A stretch of 64,000 nt of DNA from an uncultured Opitutia bacterium (GCA_903834135.1 CAILHZ010000024.1:1-64000), one strand, 5' to 3'. Shown: positions 16,937-27,479, numbered from the stretch's first letter. The notes: a model not told the origin generated them from the sequence alone. Program-made: numbers and translations.

Positions 16937-19099
16937 ATGAAACTGATCAGCTTAGGATTCCTCTTTATTGCTTTATTGCCTGCCTTAGTTAAGGCAGACC
17001 CCCAAGACTACGCAGAGCTGTGTAAAGCAATTACCCAGTCCCCTGCCAATCACCCTTATCTGTTATTTAGTGATGCTGATAAGCCTGCCATTAAAGAGCG
17101 CCTACTTAATGATCAGACCTCACGCGAAATTTGGGAAAAAATACGCTTAGAAGGTCTGCGCTATCTCAATGCTACTTTTGAGCCACCTGCACCTATGCGT
17201 GATCCCCACCCGCGCTTTGTAGGACAAGATGATTACTTAGCCTACATGACTGAGCACAGTAGGGCTGCCTTAGAATTAGCCTTTATCTATCAAATGACCG
17301 GAGATACCCGATTCGCCGAGAAAGCATTCGAATTAGCAGACAAGTTGTGCGCACTGGATTCATGGGTACAAAGCGCTCACCGCTTTGAAGTCATTGCAAC
17401 GAGAGTTTGGCCTTACGGTGCAAAAGATGATCAAGCAGTATTCACCTACGATATTACAACAGCAGGCATTTCTCGTGATCTATCCCTTGTTTATGATTGG
17501 AGCTATACCGCTTTAAGTAAAGATAAGCGCAACCGAATCCGTAGCGGGCTACTTGAAAAATCAATTACCCGAGTGCGTGGCTCTTATGAATACTTCTGGT
17601 GGAATACGGCTTCACGCTGTAACTGGTCTGGAATATGCCACTCAGGTCTAGGTCTAGCAGCACTTACTTTAATGCATGAAGATCCAGGTTTAAGTGACGT
17701 ACTCGCCCATTCCTGTGATGGTGTTAAAAATCTCTTAGATCACGTTGATCCACAAGGCGGTTGGCAAGAGGGCCGTGGATATTGGGCTTATGGGTTTGGT
17801 GAGAGTTCCATATTCATTGAAGCTATGAAGAGAGCCAGTGGTGGAAAAATTAATCTCTTCACACATCCTGCCTTAAAAGATTATCCCACTGACTTTGCTC
17901 TCTACGGCATGACTGCAGGTTTCGGAGATGGTACAGGCCAAATCGTAGGAAGCTCCTCCTTCATTAATAAACTCGCAACTGAGAGTAACAATCAAACAGC
18001 AGCCTACTATGCAAAGACTTACGTTCATCAGTCAGAAAGTGTCTATGACTTGATATGGCCAAAAACAAATGTCGCAGCAGTAACCCCAACAGAAGGTTCT
18101 AAATTTTTTAGCGGAATTAATTGGGCAATCTTACGTAAAGATTTTAATGCAAACAGTGTTACTGTTGCCTGCAAAGCTGGCTACAATGACGATCCCCATC
18201 ACGGCCATTTAGACTGTGGTACATTTAATATTACGTACAAAGGCCTAACTATCGTCGGTGAAGTTGCTCGCACTCCTTACGATGAGCAGTACTTCGGAGC
18301 TCTTAGATGGGAACATCTCGAAGCAAAAACCGAAGGCCATAACGTTGTGCTAGTAAACGGAGAGCAACAATTCTGCGCCAAATTAAAAGACGAACCCTGG
18401 AAACAAGATATCGGTGGACCGATTAGTCAATTCCATGCAGATCCTACCTGGGCTTATCTAGAAATGAACCCAACCAAAGCCTATCCAGGTAAAGAGTTAA
18501 AGAGCTGGCACAGGTGGATAGCCTTAGACAAAGCTCACAATATTGTAATAGTTTTAGATGAAGTAAAATCAGCACCCGGTGCTTTAATCGAAGTACGTTT
18601 TCATCCTGGCGTTGCCTTCGACATAGGTAAAACAAACGTATTCTTCCACGGCGGAGCTAATAGGATGACTGAAGCTCCAGCGCCTCGTAGACAAGGCCGT
18701 AAAGGCCAACCAAGTGATTCTAAAGAGCCTAAACAAACGCATGCCTTCTACACTCCAGAATCCTTAAATGATGTACCTGTAGGGCGCAGTAATTCTGATT
18801 TCGAAATGCTTAGTCTAAGTTCATCTGCTGCTACTTTAAAGCAAGGCAGAGAAGCCGATGTCCCTATGACCTTAAATGACATTTCAACGTGGGTCCCCTA
18901 TTACAGCACAAATGTTGTAGCGAGTGAACCTACCACCATCATCGCATCAATCTTTGCACCACTGGGAGCTTTTGCACCAACAAACACACATCTTACTGTT
19001 GATAAAGAAAATTACCGCGTGAGTTTTACAACACGCGGTAAAGTAGAGTCTGTTTCTTTCTCAGAGAGTGCTATCACTCCAAGTCAGCCTAATGAGTAA
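16937..19099 (+). CDS. secreted heparinase II/III-like polysaccharide lyase
   Basis: 720 residues with signal peptide (residues 1-20, ...ALVKA). The N-terminal alpha/alpha toroid (~35-380) includes an HPYLLFSDADKPAIKERL opening. The C-terminal half is the beta-sandwich heparinase II/III domain with the diagnostic DDPHHGHLDCGTFNITYKG (about residues 413-431). Relatives cleave uronic-acid polysaccharides such as heparin-like glycans, alginate or ulvan-like chains by beta-elimination, and the substrate here is unknown. A basic low-complexity insert (PAPRRQGRKGQ) lies near residue 580. It is convergent with the NIPSNAP gene, only 10 bases apart. Confidence 0.87.
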   Translation: MKLISLGFLFIALLPALVKADPQDYAELCKAITQSPANHPYLLFSDADKPAIKERLLNDQTSREIWEKIRLEGLRYLNATFEPPAPMRDPHPRFVGQDDYLAYMTEHSRAALELAFIYQMTGDTRFAEKAFELADKLCALDSWVQSAHRFEVIATRVWPYGAKDDQAVFTYDITTAGISRDLSLVYDWSYTALSKDKRNRIRSGLLEKSITRVRGSYEYFWWNTASRCNWSGICHSGLGLAALTLMHEDPGLSDVLAHSCDGVKNLLDHVDPQGGWQEGRGYWAYGFGESSIFIEAMKRASGGKINLFTHPALKDYPTDFALYGMTAGFGDGTGQIVGSSSFINKLATESNNQTAAYYAKTYVHQSESVYDLIWPKTNVAAVTPTEGSKFFSGINWAILRKDFNANSVTVACKAGYNDDPHHGHLDCGTFNITYKGLTIVGEVARTPYDEQYFGALRWEHLEAKTEGHNVVLVNGEQQFCAKLKDEPWKQDIGGPISQFHADPTWAYLEMNPTKAYPGKELKSWHRWIALDKAHNIVIVLDEVKSAPGALIEVRFHPGVAFDIGKTNVFFHGGANRMTEAPAPRRQGRKGQPSDSKEPKQTHAFYTPESLNDVPVGRSNSDFEMLSLSSSAATLKQGREADVPMTLNDISTWVPYYSTNVVASEPTTIIASIFAPLGAFAPTNTHLTVDKENYRVSFTTRGKVESVSFSESAITPSQPNE

Positions 19100-19109
19100 A
19101 GCTTAGGCC

Positions 19110-19880
19110 TTACTTTGTTGGTGAAAAGTCCGTTGGCACTAAGAATAAAGGAACTGTCTTAAGTGTGAGCGGACCGTGACCAACTTCAGAATCAGCTTTC
19201 ATTTTGATCCACTGAGGATCTTCCCTGAACTTTGTCCAGGAAGCTTTAGCTGCTTCACGACTTGCATGAGCAAGCATGTAAATTAAAATATGGCTTGAGC
19301 CCTTATTTAGATCGGTAGGATGCGAGAAAAAGATTTTGGTCATTCCCTCTTTTACAAACAGATCTGTTTCACCACCACGAAAGCGTGCATCTAAGTTAGT
19401 TAAAAGACCTTCAGGAGTTGTGTAGGTTCTTAATTCAAAGATACGTGCTGGTGAATTTTGCCCGATTGGAAAATCTTTAGAATAATCAGTCTGTGCAATA
19501 AAGGTGCTCTCGACATGACTTACAATCTTGCCCTGTGCTTCGCTGGCTTCACGCACTGTCTTCCATTCTGGATCAGCTTGAAATGCTTTCCATGATGCAG
19601 TCGCAGCGTCACGGCTTTTGTGTTTAATTAAATAAACTAGCGTATTGTCAGCACCCTTATCTGCATCTTGAGGAACCCAGTAACCAACATTAACGATACC
19701 GTGTTTTTCAAATATCGCCATCGTGTGATCACGAAAGCGAGCAAGTAGCTTAGGCAAATTGCCAGGTGTTGTTGTATAGACCCTAAGTTCATACACCGTA
19801 GTACTAGGTGCTTCTGTATCAGCAAAACTGACAGCACTGGTTAAACCTATCAAAGCAAGGAGGGATAATAATTTGAGCAT
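19110..19880 (-). CDS. exported tandem NIPSNAP-domain protein
   Basis: Signal peptide (LSLLALIGLTSAVSFA) followed by two NIPSNAP (dimeric alpha/beta barrel) domains: the first opens VYELRVYTTTPGNLPKLLARF and the second opens RIFELRTYTTPEGLLTNLDARF. Both contain the typical ASR-A--SW-F---P-W segment. The function is unknown, although the fold often binds small ligands or heme. Exported tandem NIPSNAP proteins recur in planctomycetes and verrucomicrobia. It appears to be a single-gene unit. Confidence 0.88.
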   Translation of the reverse strand: MLKLLSLLALIGLTSAVSFADTEAPSTTVYELRVYTTTPGNLPKLLARFRDHTMAIFEKHGIVNVGYWVPQDADKGADNTLVYLIKHKSRDAATASWKAFQADPEWKTVREASEAQGKIVSHVESTFIAQTDYSKDFPIGQNSPARIFELRTYTTPEGLLTNLDARFRGGETDLFVKEGMTKIFFSHPTDLNKGSSHILIYMLAHASREAAKASWTKFREDPQWIKMKADSEVGHGPLTLKTVPLFLVPTDFSPTK

Positions 19881-19951
19881 GTGATAAAATTTAAGATTTT
19901 AAAAAGCAGCTAATAATGAACTCAACTTTATGCTCAATAGCGAGCCAGACT

Positions 19952-20971
19952 TCAGTGAGTCATTTCTTCTCTAACTGCTGATATAAAGTTTGGCCAATTG
20001 AAGGCAGGACCTGGATCTATCTTATTAGTCTGCACATGGTAATGTCCCATAATGCCGTGGTAATTCTTAAGTTCGGAGTCGGCTAACTTATGATCAATCA
20101 AATTACCCTGGGAATCATGCGGGTAATCACAGGTAAGATTTGGAAATATTTTACACAAAGTTGCAGTTAAACGAATGAGTGCCTGGTACTGCTGAGGTGT
20201 ATAATCATACTGTTTAAGTAAATGCCCCTGAATCATTCCAACAACAGGTTCAGATCTTACAGGATAACCAGTAAATTCTGGTGTATGAATCCACTTAGTT
20301 TCAATTGACTGAGGGACTTTAATATAAGTCTTACCTGATGCATCTTTTGCGTACCAGTCCGTAAGTGCAGACTTACCCTCAGGGGCGTAAGCACCCATGT
20401 TAGCTATTTCAATTCCGATAGATCTATCATTAGAAGTCGTTGCATGCCTTGCTCTTTCTTTTAAATCCAGGGTTTGGTAAATCGTTCCATCTATATCGAG
20501 CATGAAGTGAACACTTAAGCCTCGGTGGTCATGCAGTACATCAAAGCAAACCTTACTAATACCACATTCATCATAGTGAATTACAAACTGATCCACCACG
20601 CGCTGAAGTGTAGCTAAGTCCCAACTTCCTCCCCTAAATTGCTCGACCTGCTTGGGTGTCAAAACTGCACTACGAATACTGTAGCGATTAGGGGTAGTGA
20701 TTTCTTTTGTTTTTTGCTGTGTTTTCTCCCAGCTACTTTCAGCTAAAGGCGAAAAACGACGCTCTACACGGTATGCATCAAACCCATCTGGATCCATCCA
20801 AGTAATCACTGGAGTGCCCGTGTGAAACATTTGTCCTGCTACCACAATTTCATCACCACTGCGTTTTAAGGCAGTACCCGGACTAAACGATGACACACTT
20901 GCACATCCTGCCAAACCCATGAGTAAGCTCGCAAGTACACCAATGAGGAGCTGACGTGTGTTAAAATTCAT
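19952..20971 (-). CDS. N-acetylmuramoyl-L-alanine amidase (amidase_2) lipoprotein
   Basis: Peptidoglycan amidase of the AmiD/PGRP type. The lipobox LMGLAGC (C23) predicts an outer-membrane or periplasmic lipoprotein. The amidase domain (~110-320) shows FVIHYDE (zinc ligand H132), ARHATTSNDRSIGIEIAN (H176 region, E188) and a closing GHYHVQTNKIDPGPAFNW with the last zinc-ligand region. It probably cleaves cell-wall fragments during turnover. The ~85-residue spacer between the lipobox and the domain is longer than in E. coli AmiD. It is followed by the TPR membrane gene on the same strand upstream, 42 bases away. Confidence 0.9.
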   Translation of the reverse strand: MNFNTRQLLIGVLASLLMGLAGCASVSSFSPGTALKRSGDEIVVAGQMFHTGTPVITWMDPDGFDAYRVERRFSPLAESSWEKTQQKTKEITTPNRYSIRSAVLTPKQVEQFRGGSWDLATLQRVVDQFVIHYDECGISKVCFDVLHDHRGLSVHFMLDIDGTIYQTLDLKERARHATTSNDRSIGIEIANMGAYAPEGKSALTDWYAKDASGKTYIKVPQSIETKWIHTPEFTGYPVRSEPVVGMIQGHLLKQYDYTPQQYQALIRLTATLCKIFPNLTCDYPHDSQGNLIDHKLADSELKNYHGIMGHYHVQTNKIDPGPAFNWPNFISAVREEMTH

Positions 20972-21013
20972 TTGGGTAAACTATGGCAACAATCTGGTAC
21001 AAAAGTGTCAAAT

Positions 21014-23305
21014 CTATCGGCCTTGAGCTTGAAGCATCTGAAGAGCCTCAACTGCGGGTTGAAAATGTGGATTATACTTAAGAGCTAATTTAAACTGTTC
21101 TGCAGCTTCATTAAGACGGCCCTGATTACCCAGTGTGGCTGCTAAATTATAATGCGCTTCAACGTAATCAGGCTGAGCAAAAATGGCCGCCCTGTAGTGC
21201 TTTATGGCTTCATCTACACGGTCTGGTATTTTATTGAGTACATTTGCCAAATTATTATGTGCTTCAGCGTAGTCGGGTTTAAGTCTTAAAGCGGTTTCAA
21301 AGTGCCCTATTGCCTTAGCTTGGCCCTCAGGCATCGAAGCTAACAGGTTTGCTACATTATTGTGCGCCATTGCCTGGCTTGGGTCTAATTTAAGTGCTAC
21401 TTCATACTCAGCGACTGCTGATTGCAGCTTATCAGGGAATCCAGAAAGCAAGAACGCCAGATTTACATGCGCTTCAACAAACGATGGATCACAATTAATT
21501 GCTTCAAGATATTGGCCAATTGCCTCAGCTTTTCTGGAGTCATTACTAGACAATAAAAGACCTAAATCATTATGCGCTTTAGCATCCTTAGGCTTAAGTG
21601 AGATTGCCTTTAAAAAATGAGCTTCTGCTTCTACTACACGTGAGGGAATTTGCGTAAGAGATATACCTAAATTATCCTGTGCCGTATAATTCTCTGCATT
21701 CAGTGCAACTGATTTTTCTAAGTGTTTGAGTGCTAATTTTTCTGCACCAGCAATATTACCAAGTTCGACAGCAAGGGCAGCTTCTGCCTCTGCATGCTTA
21801 GGATTATAGGCTGTAGCGCGGTCATACTTTTCAATCGCATCGCGTGTCTTGCCAAGCAGATGAAGTGTATTGCCCCAATTAAAATAAGCATCTGCGTAAT
21901 TGGGCGCATACTTAATACAGGCAGCATATTCACGGGAGGCTTCAGTTAACTCAGCTTGTGTTATATTCTCCGCTTTGGTTTTTCCCTTAAGTACAATTTG
22001 ATTCGCTAAATTATAATGGGCGAAAGCGTTTTCGGGACGCTTTACTGCTGTATCTCGATATAAAATCAGTACATTTTGGTACACCGCATTTCTGCTCAAA
22101 GTCATTGAAGCCAACCCAGCTGTAATACAAACGCAGATTATAAGACCTAGTTTGAGTAAATTATTTTTCTTCAACTGAACGTAGCCTACTAAGACTAATC
22201 CTATTATTACAGCAGCGAGTGGTAAGTACATACGGTGCTCTGCCATCGTTTGTCTTACCCCAGGAACAATTGAAGTCGGTGCTAAAACGCCAAAAAAGAG
22301 AGCTCCTAAAAGAGCATATGCTTTCTTCTGAATGATTGCCCAAATAGTAAAACTTAAAAGGGCCACTACAATAAGTGCATGAAACCAGTACTCCGATAAG
22401 CCGTGCGTCCAGACAACGCCGTAGTCAAAGATAAGATCTTTTGGCCATACACTTAAAAAAAGATAATGAGTAATGGCTTGAAACTGTGTTTGCCAGTACT
22501 GAAGCACACTGACTTGAAGTCCAAATCCAGCCGTATCATTACGTGTGCCTGTATTTATAGCGATTAGCCCCAGTATAAATAAACTTACCAGTAAAAAACT
22601 GTAGTACACTTTGCGCGTTTTAAGCGCCTGAGTGAAGGTGCCTGCAATTAATGTCCTATCATAGAGTAAAATTATAAATGGGGCAGAGACCATCACCTCT
22701 TTGGAACCCATTCCCAAAAAAACAGCGAGTACTGAAAGAACAATCCAGATCAGACCAGTAGACTTGCTTTGCCCATCTATTGAGCGAACAAACGCATAAA
22801 GACTAAACAAATAGAAAAACCCCATCAAAGACTCCGCTCGCTGAACCACATAGGTTACTGACTCTGTCTGCAGCGGATGCACTGCCCAGAGTAACGTAAT
22901 CAAAAGACTTAAGACATTTAGGTCTCTATCACTAAGCGCCTCTTTCATTACCCGTCCTAGACTTCGTCTTAATAAACCAAATAAACTGAGTGCGGCAGCT
23001 CCATGAATAATAAAATTAAGTACGTGGAAGCCAAACACCTCATAGCCTCCTAAAGCATAATTAAGTGCTAAACTTGCATTTACAATTGGCCTGCCTGAAA
23101 CAGTAAAGCCAGTTCCATGATGCAAGGAAAAGATCTGACTAAAATGCCTAAGGGACTCATTATCGATAATTGATGAGTTATCATCAAAAATAAAGGGTCC
23201 ATGAAAACTCGTGCAGTAAGTTGCTAGTAAAGCTGCTATAATAATAAAGCCGCTTAAAAGCGTCTGACTAGGGGGAGAAGTAAGGCGGGAGGAAGGGGAT
23301 TCCAC
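21014..23305 (-). CDS. TMTC-like polytopic membrane protein with C-terminal TPRs
   Basis: The N-terminal ~400 residues carry around eleven hydrophobic segments. The first loop, HGPFIFDDNSSIIDNESL, holds the Asp-Asp typical of GT-C O-mannosyltransferase-like proteins (TMTC/PMT group). The next ~350 residues are about nine TPR units (AHNNLANVLNKIPDR-type repeats with YAEAHYNLA). It starts with GTG. A role as a membrane glycosyltransferase modifying periplasmic proteins or lipids is suggested by family only. A paralogue with the same architecture lies at 43084-45237. It sits immediately upstream of the amidase gene on the same strand. Confidence 0.85.
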   Translation of the reverse strand: MESPSSRLTSPPSQTLLSGFIIIAALLATYCTSFHGPFIFDDNSSIIDNESLRHFSQIFSLHHGTGFTVSGRPIVNASLALNYALGGYEVFGFHVLNFIIHGAAALSLFGLLRRSLGRVMKEALSDRDLNVLSLLITLLWAVHPLQTESVTYVVQRAESLMGFFYLFSLYAFVRSIDGQSKSTGLIWIVLSVLAVFLGMGSKEVMVSAPFIILLYDRTLIAGTFTQALKTRKVYYSFLLVSLFILGLIAINTGTRNDTAGFGLQVSVLQYWQTQFQAITHYLFLSVWPKDLIFDYGVVWTHGLSEYWFHALIVVALLSFTIWAIIQKKAYALLGALFFGVLAPTSIVPGVRQTMAEHRMYLPLAAVIIGLVLVGYVQLKKNNLLKLGLIICVCITAGLASMTLSRNAVYQNVLILYRDTAVKRPENAFAHYNLANQIVLKGKTKAENITQAELTEASREYAACIKYAPNYADAYFNWGNTLHLLGKTRDAIEKYDRATAYNPKHAEAEAALAVELGNIAGAEKLALKHLEKSVALNAENYTAQDNLGISLTQIPSRVVEAEAHFLKAISLKPKDAKAHNDLGLLLSSNDSRKAEAIGQYLEAINCDPSFVEAHVNLAFLLSGFPDKLQSAVAEYEVALKLDPSQAMAHNNVANLLASMPEGQAKAIGHFETALRLKPDYAEAHNNLANVLNKIPDRVDEAIKHYRAAIFAQPDYVEAHYNLAATLGNQGRLNEAAEQFKLALKYNPHFQPAVEALQMLQAQGR

Positions 23306-23377
23306 AGGATCTTAAGCTTACCACTCAACCTTAGTTCGGCAATCTGTATGTATAAAATTGACCTCTATTTGACGTCC

Positions 23378-23407
23378 TTGACTGATTTCAAATTGCTACC
23401 TAATAAT
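23378..23407 (+). promoter_or_regulatory. candidate sigma-70 promoter
   Basis: TTGACT (23378-23383) and AATAAT (23402-23407) are separated by 18 bases, about 140 bases before the MFS start at 23548. Each box matches consensus at five of six positions. Confidence 0.35.
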
Positions 23408-23547
23408 ATACTAACTTTAACCCCCCTGTGAAGTTACCTCGGCCCGTCTAAAGCCGTCTTTTAGATTTAACCTTGTTCTACACGCATACCCCTTTTGTTA
23501 GCATATCCATTCAGTGTTAGATAGATTTAGAATTAACCCTTAAATCA

Positions 23548-25101
23548 ATGAATAATCGCCAAGATAAAATCCTGTTCTGGGGCTGTTTCATAGCCATCAT
23601 CACAACCGCTTACGCCTTTGTAAGCCGCATCATCCTCTGTGGGGGACAATTCGTTACAGACTTCGGTCTAGATAAAGTAACAGCCGGTGAATTAATCGGT
23701 GCAGGTATCTGGCCCTTTGGCGTCAGTATCATTATCTTCAGTCTGTTTATCGACCGTATCGGTTATAAAACAGCGATGATCTTCTCTTTCGTATGTTACT
23801 TAACGTACACGATCATGGCTTTCTCGGCCTATGGAACAATCCACGGTCTTACAGGAGCTGAACTGCTCATTGCTCAAAAGAAGGGTTATCAACTGCTTTA
23901 CTGGGGAAGTATTATTTTAGGTCTTGGTAATGGTACGGTTGAATCGTACGCCAATCCGATTGTAGCAACACTCTTTAGCAAAGAAAAAATCAAATGGCTT
24001 AACCGTCTCCATGCAGGTTGGCCAGCAGGCTTAGTGGCTGGTGGTTTATGCACCATTGCACTGGCAAACAATAGCGACTGGAGAATTAATCTAGGACTAA
24101 TTCTTATCCCAGCTATTACCTTCTTCGCAATCTTAGTGGGTTTAGTTTTTCCAAAGAGCGAACGCGAACAAGCAGGTGTCAGTTATGCAGCTATGCTTAA
24201 AGAATTAGGCGCATTCGGTGCATTCGTTGGTTTCGGTTTAGTGTTTGCACAAGTCGGTCAAGTCTTCGGCTGGTCTCAAACGCTGGTCTGGATCTTAACA
24301 GGCATTGTTGTGCTAGCATTTGCTGTAATCACAAAATCATTTGGCCGTGGCTTCTTAATGATGCTAATCGTCATTATGGTTCCACTAGCAATCACTGAAC
24401 TAGGCACCGATGGCTGGATTAGTTCACTGATGGAAACACCTATGAAAGCAGCAGGACATAATGCAGCTTGGGTACTTGTTTACACGTCAGCTGTCATGGT
24501 TGTCTTAAGATTTTTAGCGGGTCCTATTGTTCATAAACTCTCACCGCTTGGTGTTTTAGTCGGTGGCTCTACCCTTGCTGTTGTTGGTTTAACTGCACTC
24601 TCTAAGACTAGCTCTTCTGGTATGATTGTCATCTTCGCAGCAGCTACTCTATATGCCTGTGGAAAGAGTTTCTTCTGGCCAACCATGTTAGGTCTTACCT
24701 CAGAGCAGTGCCCTAAAGGCGGAGCACTTACACTCAATGCAATGGGTGGTATTGGTATGCTTGCCGTGGGTATTATTGGAGCACCCTTTATTGGATTTCT
24801 CCAAGAATCAACGTCAACAGACACACTCAAAGCACAGAACCCAGCTGTCTATCAATCTGTCACGGTTGAAAAGCAGTACCTGCTAGGTTCTTATCAAGCT
24901 ATTGATCCAGTGAAGGCTGCAACAGTTACAGACGCAGCAGGCACGTCATCGTTAGGTGCAGCAAACCTTGCAGGCCAATTTGGAGCACTTGCTCGTATTG
25001 CAATGTTCCCAGGCTTCGCACTGATATGCTTCATTGGTCTATTCTTATACTTCAAGTCTAAGGGTGGATACAAAGCGGTGCATCTAGATCACCATCAGTA
25101 A
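23548..25101 (+). CDS. MFS transporter, probable sugar or sugar-acid permease
   Basis: 517-residue, roughly 12-helix major facilitator. It opens with LFWGCFIAIITTAYAFVSRI, has the loop 2-3 motif as LFIDRIGYKTAM and an NRLHAGWPAG segment typical of a verrucomicrobial/planctomycete MFS group. A hydrophilic insert of about 50 residues (~425-475) sits before the last helix. It faces the GH78/barrel-protein operon and could import their products, but the substrate is not visible. It ends in a strong terminator. Confidence 0.88.
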   Translation: MNNRQDKILFWGCFIAIITTAYAFVSRIILCGGQFVTDFGLDKVTAGELIGAGIWPFGVSIIIFSLFIDRIGYKTAMIFSFVCYLTYTIMAFSAYGTIHGLTGAELLIAQKKGYQLLYWGSIILGLGNGTVESYANPIVATLFSKEKIKWLNRLHAGWPAGLVAGGLCTIALANNSDWRINLGLILIPAITFFAILVGLVFPKSEREQAGVSYAAMLKELGAFGAFVGFGLVFAQVGQVFGWSQTLVWILTGIVVLAFAVITKSFGRGFLMMLIVIMVPLAITELGTDGWISSLMETPMKAAGHNAAWVLVYTSAVMVVLRFLAGPIVHKLSPLGVLVGGSTLAVVGLTALSKTSSSGMIVIFAAATLYACGKSFFWPTMLGLTSEQCPKGGALTLNAMGGIGMLAVGIIGAPFIGFLQESTSTDTLKAQNPAVYQSVTVEKQYLLGSYQAIDPVKAATVTDAAGTSSLGAANLAGQFGALARIAMFPGFALICFIGLFLYFKSKGGYKAVHLDHHQ

Positions 25102-25120
25102 AGATACTAAGCTTTAGATC

Positions 25121-25158
25121 AAAGCAGCTAGGTCATTATGACTTAGCTGCTTTTTTTT
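25121..25158 (+). terminator. rho-independent terminator of the MFS gene
   Basis: AAGCAGCTAGGTCA and TGACTTAGCTGCTT form a near-perfect stem around TTA, followed by eight T (25151-25158). It also lies just beyond the stop of the convergent GH78 gene, whose transcript would get a shorter U tract. Confidence 0.88.
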
Positions 25159-25172
25159 GCGCCCTACTGGAT

Positions 25173-27407
25173 CTATCTCGGACAACTAAACGAGTACTGA
25201 CCAGATTTAACTAGGAGAACACGTTTACCTTGCTCTACGCCTGCATCTTCAATCTCAGTACTTAGGCTTAAGGGGTGATTAGATTCAGAGATTAGACCAA
25301 CTTCAGTGCAGGGAATATAAACATGAGCACATGTATTAGCAGGAATATTAACTGATAAATTCCACCTCTCAGCTGTCTGGGAAACACGTGCTGAGATTGA
25401 TCCTTTGATTGTTGGAAGCACCATTTCAAGATGGCTTAAAGACCCAAGACGTGGATCAAGTGTAAATTCACTGAAGGCTGATTTAAGAGGTCTAATTCCT
25501 AGGACGTAGCGAGGTACTAAATTTGCAGGAGCTGCGCCCCAAGCATGATTCCAATCTTCATTTGGCTTAAAGGAATCATCCCATGCTTCCATGGAGATTG
25601 TGCTGCCCACTCGAATCATATTATACCAACTGCGTTTTGATGTACTTGTTAATAAAGCTAGTGCTTCAGTGTCTTTATGATTTTCAAATAGTGATTCGAT
25701 TAAATACTGCGAAGCATAAACACTGCAGGCCATGCCTTTTGAAGCAACGAAAGTACTCAGTCTTTGACGCCTGTCTTCTGGAACAAGACCAAAGGCTAAA
25801 GCAAACATAGTTGCATGCATAGAGGAGTGACCTACTCCCTCCCCGTCACGGTATAATCCGGTTTTAGGATTATAGAAAACCTGCTCATAGATCTTACTTA
25901 CGTGCACAGCTTTATTTCTCCACAAAGCACTGTCTTCTGTTTTACCTAAGACATCCGCAATCTGAGCCATGAGTACTAAACTACGGTAATAGAACGCATT
26001 CGCCACAGAATCGATTTCAGTGACTTGATGCCCATCTCTTTCAGGATAGGGCCAATCAAGCACGATTCTTAAAGGAGCATAAAAGGAAATGGATTTTTTA
26101 AATTCTGGGGTTTGATACTTTGGACTGGCAGATATTAATCCATCACTGCGTGCAAGCCCTTGAAGCGTTTTTGCACTTAAGGCCTCATAGTTTTCTTTAA
26201 GCGGTGCTATGTCACCTGTGTAGAGATAATCAGCCCATGCCATAAAGACCATGTGCTGCTGCCATTCTACAGGCCATGTGGGGTGTTTAAGTAGAAACTG
26301 ATAGGAATGCCTATCTAAGGTATATTCTCTATCTACACTATAATGGCCTAGTTGATTAATATAAGCATCTGCCTCGTAAGCGGTACGTTCACGGTCTCCA
26401 TCAATATAGCAGCCCAAGTAGCTGGTTGCTTTCATGCTATAGTGGCATAACTCCCACACTGCATTTAAGACCTGATCACTTGACTGAAACGAAGCAGCCT
26501 GATCATTGAAATGATAATGCACCACACTTTGAGTGATGTCATCCGCAGTTAAAATTCCAGGATAGTTATCTATTTCACAGTACCTAAATGGGAACACTTG
26601 GTGTACCCCAGGCTGAACATGCACTGCTGCGTCGCGTGTATTATAAGGATCATTAGGCAACTTTAGCAGATACTCTTTATCACCTGATGAAACCTCTAAT
26701 TTCAAAGCAGCAAAACGCCTAGCTTTACCCGGCTTTTGATTAATTTGTATTTTATTAGGTAAAAGAACTTCACCTATCCTAATTGCGATTTGATCAGTAT
26801 GATCAACTTTAACTTTAAGTAAAATGGTGCCAAATGCAGCACGCCCAAAATCTATAAAGTACGAGCCATTACTTTTAGTTATAATAGAAACTGGTTTAAT
26901 TCGGTCGATCTGAAGCGGGTAGCGATTTGAAAAATCTTTATTTAAAGGTGATACATCAGGCTCTTCAGCATTAGCTAATAATTTACCTGTCTTAAATGAT
27001 TGAGCAGTAGAATAATCACTCACCTCGCCTGCATTATTCCATGTACGTACACGCCACTGATACTGTGCATCAGAAACTAAATGTAGCCCGCTAAGTGCAT
27101 TCGAACTTGAAGAGGATGAAACAACTTTACCTGAATCAAAGACAACGTCTTGAACAGTTCCATGATCAAGCTTTTGTACCTGCACTTGATAGGCTGTCTG
27201 TGCTGCACCACGACTTAAGTCATTTACTATCCAGCTTAAATGAGGTGACTCAGAAGCAATCACTGTAAGTTCAGGCTGAGCCAGTAGTTCTGTCATAAGC
27301 CCCGTTGGAGCTCCCAGTGTAGTTGCATGCACTAAATGCAGGGAAACGACAGACGAGAAGACTGCTAGCGATGCGATTATACGCGCAGATTTAAAAGTAT
27401 AAATCAT
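25173..27407 (-). CDS. secreted GH78 alpha-L-rhamnosidase
   Basis: Signal peptide (residues 1-28). An N-terminal beta-sandwich carries the GH78 fibronectin-like signature (ASESPHLSWIVNDLSRG, then DAQYQWRVRTWNN). The (alpha/alpha)6 catalytic barrel contains DGDRERTAYEADAY (about residues 337-350), the position of the catalytic acid region in GH78, and ISMEAWDDSFKPNEDWNHAW with the later conserved acids. A C-terminal beta-domain follows. It releases terminal rhamnose from glycans. It is co-directional with and 72 bases downstream of the unassigned barrel protein, so they are likely one operon. Confidence 0.92.
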   Translation of the reverse strand: MIYTFKSARIIASLAVFSSVVSLHLVHATTLGAPTGLMTELLAQPELTVIASESPHLSWIVNDLSRGAAQTAYQVQVQKLDHGTVQDVVFDSGKVVSSSSSSNALSGLHLVSDAQYQWRVRTWNNAGEVSDYSTAQSFKTGKLLANAEEPDVSPLNKDFSNRYPLQIDRIKPVSIITKSNGSYFIDFGRAAFGTILLKVKVDHTDQIAIRIGEVLLPNKIQINQKPGKARRFAALKLEVSSGDKEYLLKLPNDPYNTRDAAVHVQPGVHQVFPFRYCEIDNYPGILTADDITQSVVHYHFNDQAASFQSSDQVLNAVWELCHYSMKATSYLGCYIDGDRERTAYEADAYINQLGHYSVDREYTLDRHSYQFLLKHPTWPVEWQQHMVFMAWADYLYTGDIAPLKENYEALSAKTLQGLARSDGLISASPKYQTPEFKKSISFYAPLRIVLDWPYPERDGHQVTEIDSVANAFYYRSLVLMAQIADVLGKTEDSALWRNKAVHVSKIYEQVFYNPKTGLYRDGEGVGHSSMHATMFALAFGLVPEDRRQRLSTFVASKGMACSVYASQYLIESLFENHKDTEALALLTSTSKRSWYNMIRVGSTISMEAWDDSFKPNEDWNHAWGAAPANLVPRYVLGIRPLKSAFSEFTLDPRLGSLSHLEMVLPTIKGSISARVSQTAERWNLSVNIPANTCAHVYIPCTEVGLISESNHPLSLSTEIEDAGVEQGKRVLLVKSGQYSFSCPR

Positions 27408-27479
27408 AACTCAAATTTAGGAGGTAAAGGAGAACGGGGTATTTAAAAAATCTAACACTCAAAACATGAAAGGACAAAT

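Noticed and set aside
21014-23305. DNA-level tandem repeats in the TPR-coding part
   Set aside because: The periodicity reflects the encoded 34-residue TPR units. It is not a separate repeat element or CRISPR-like array.
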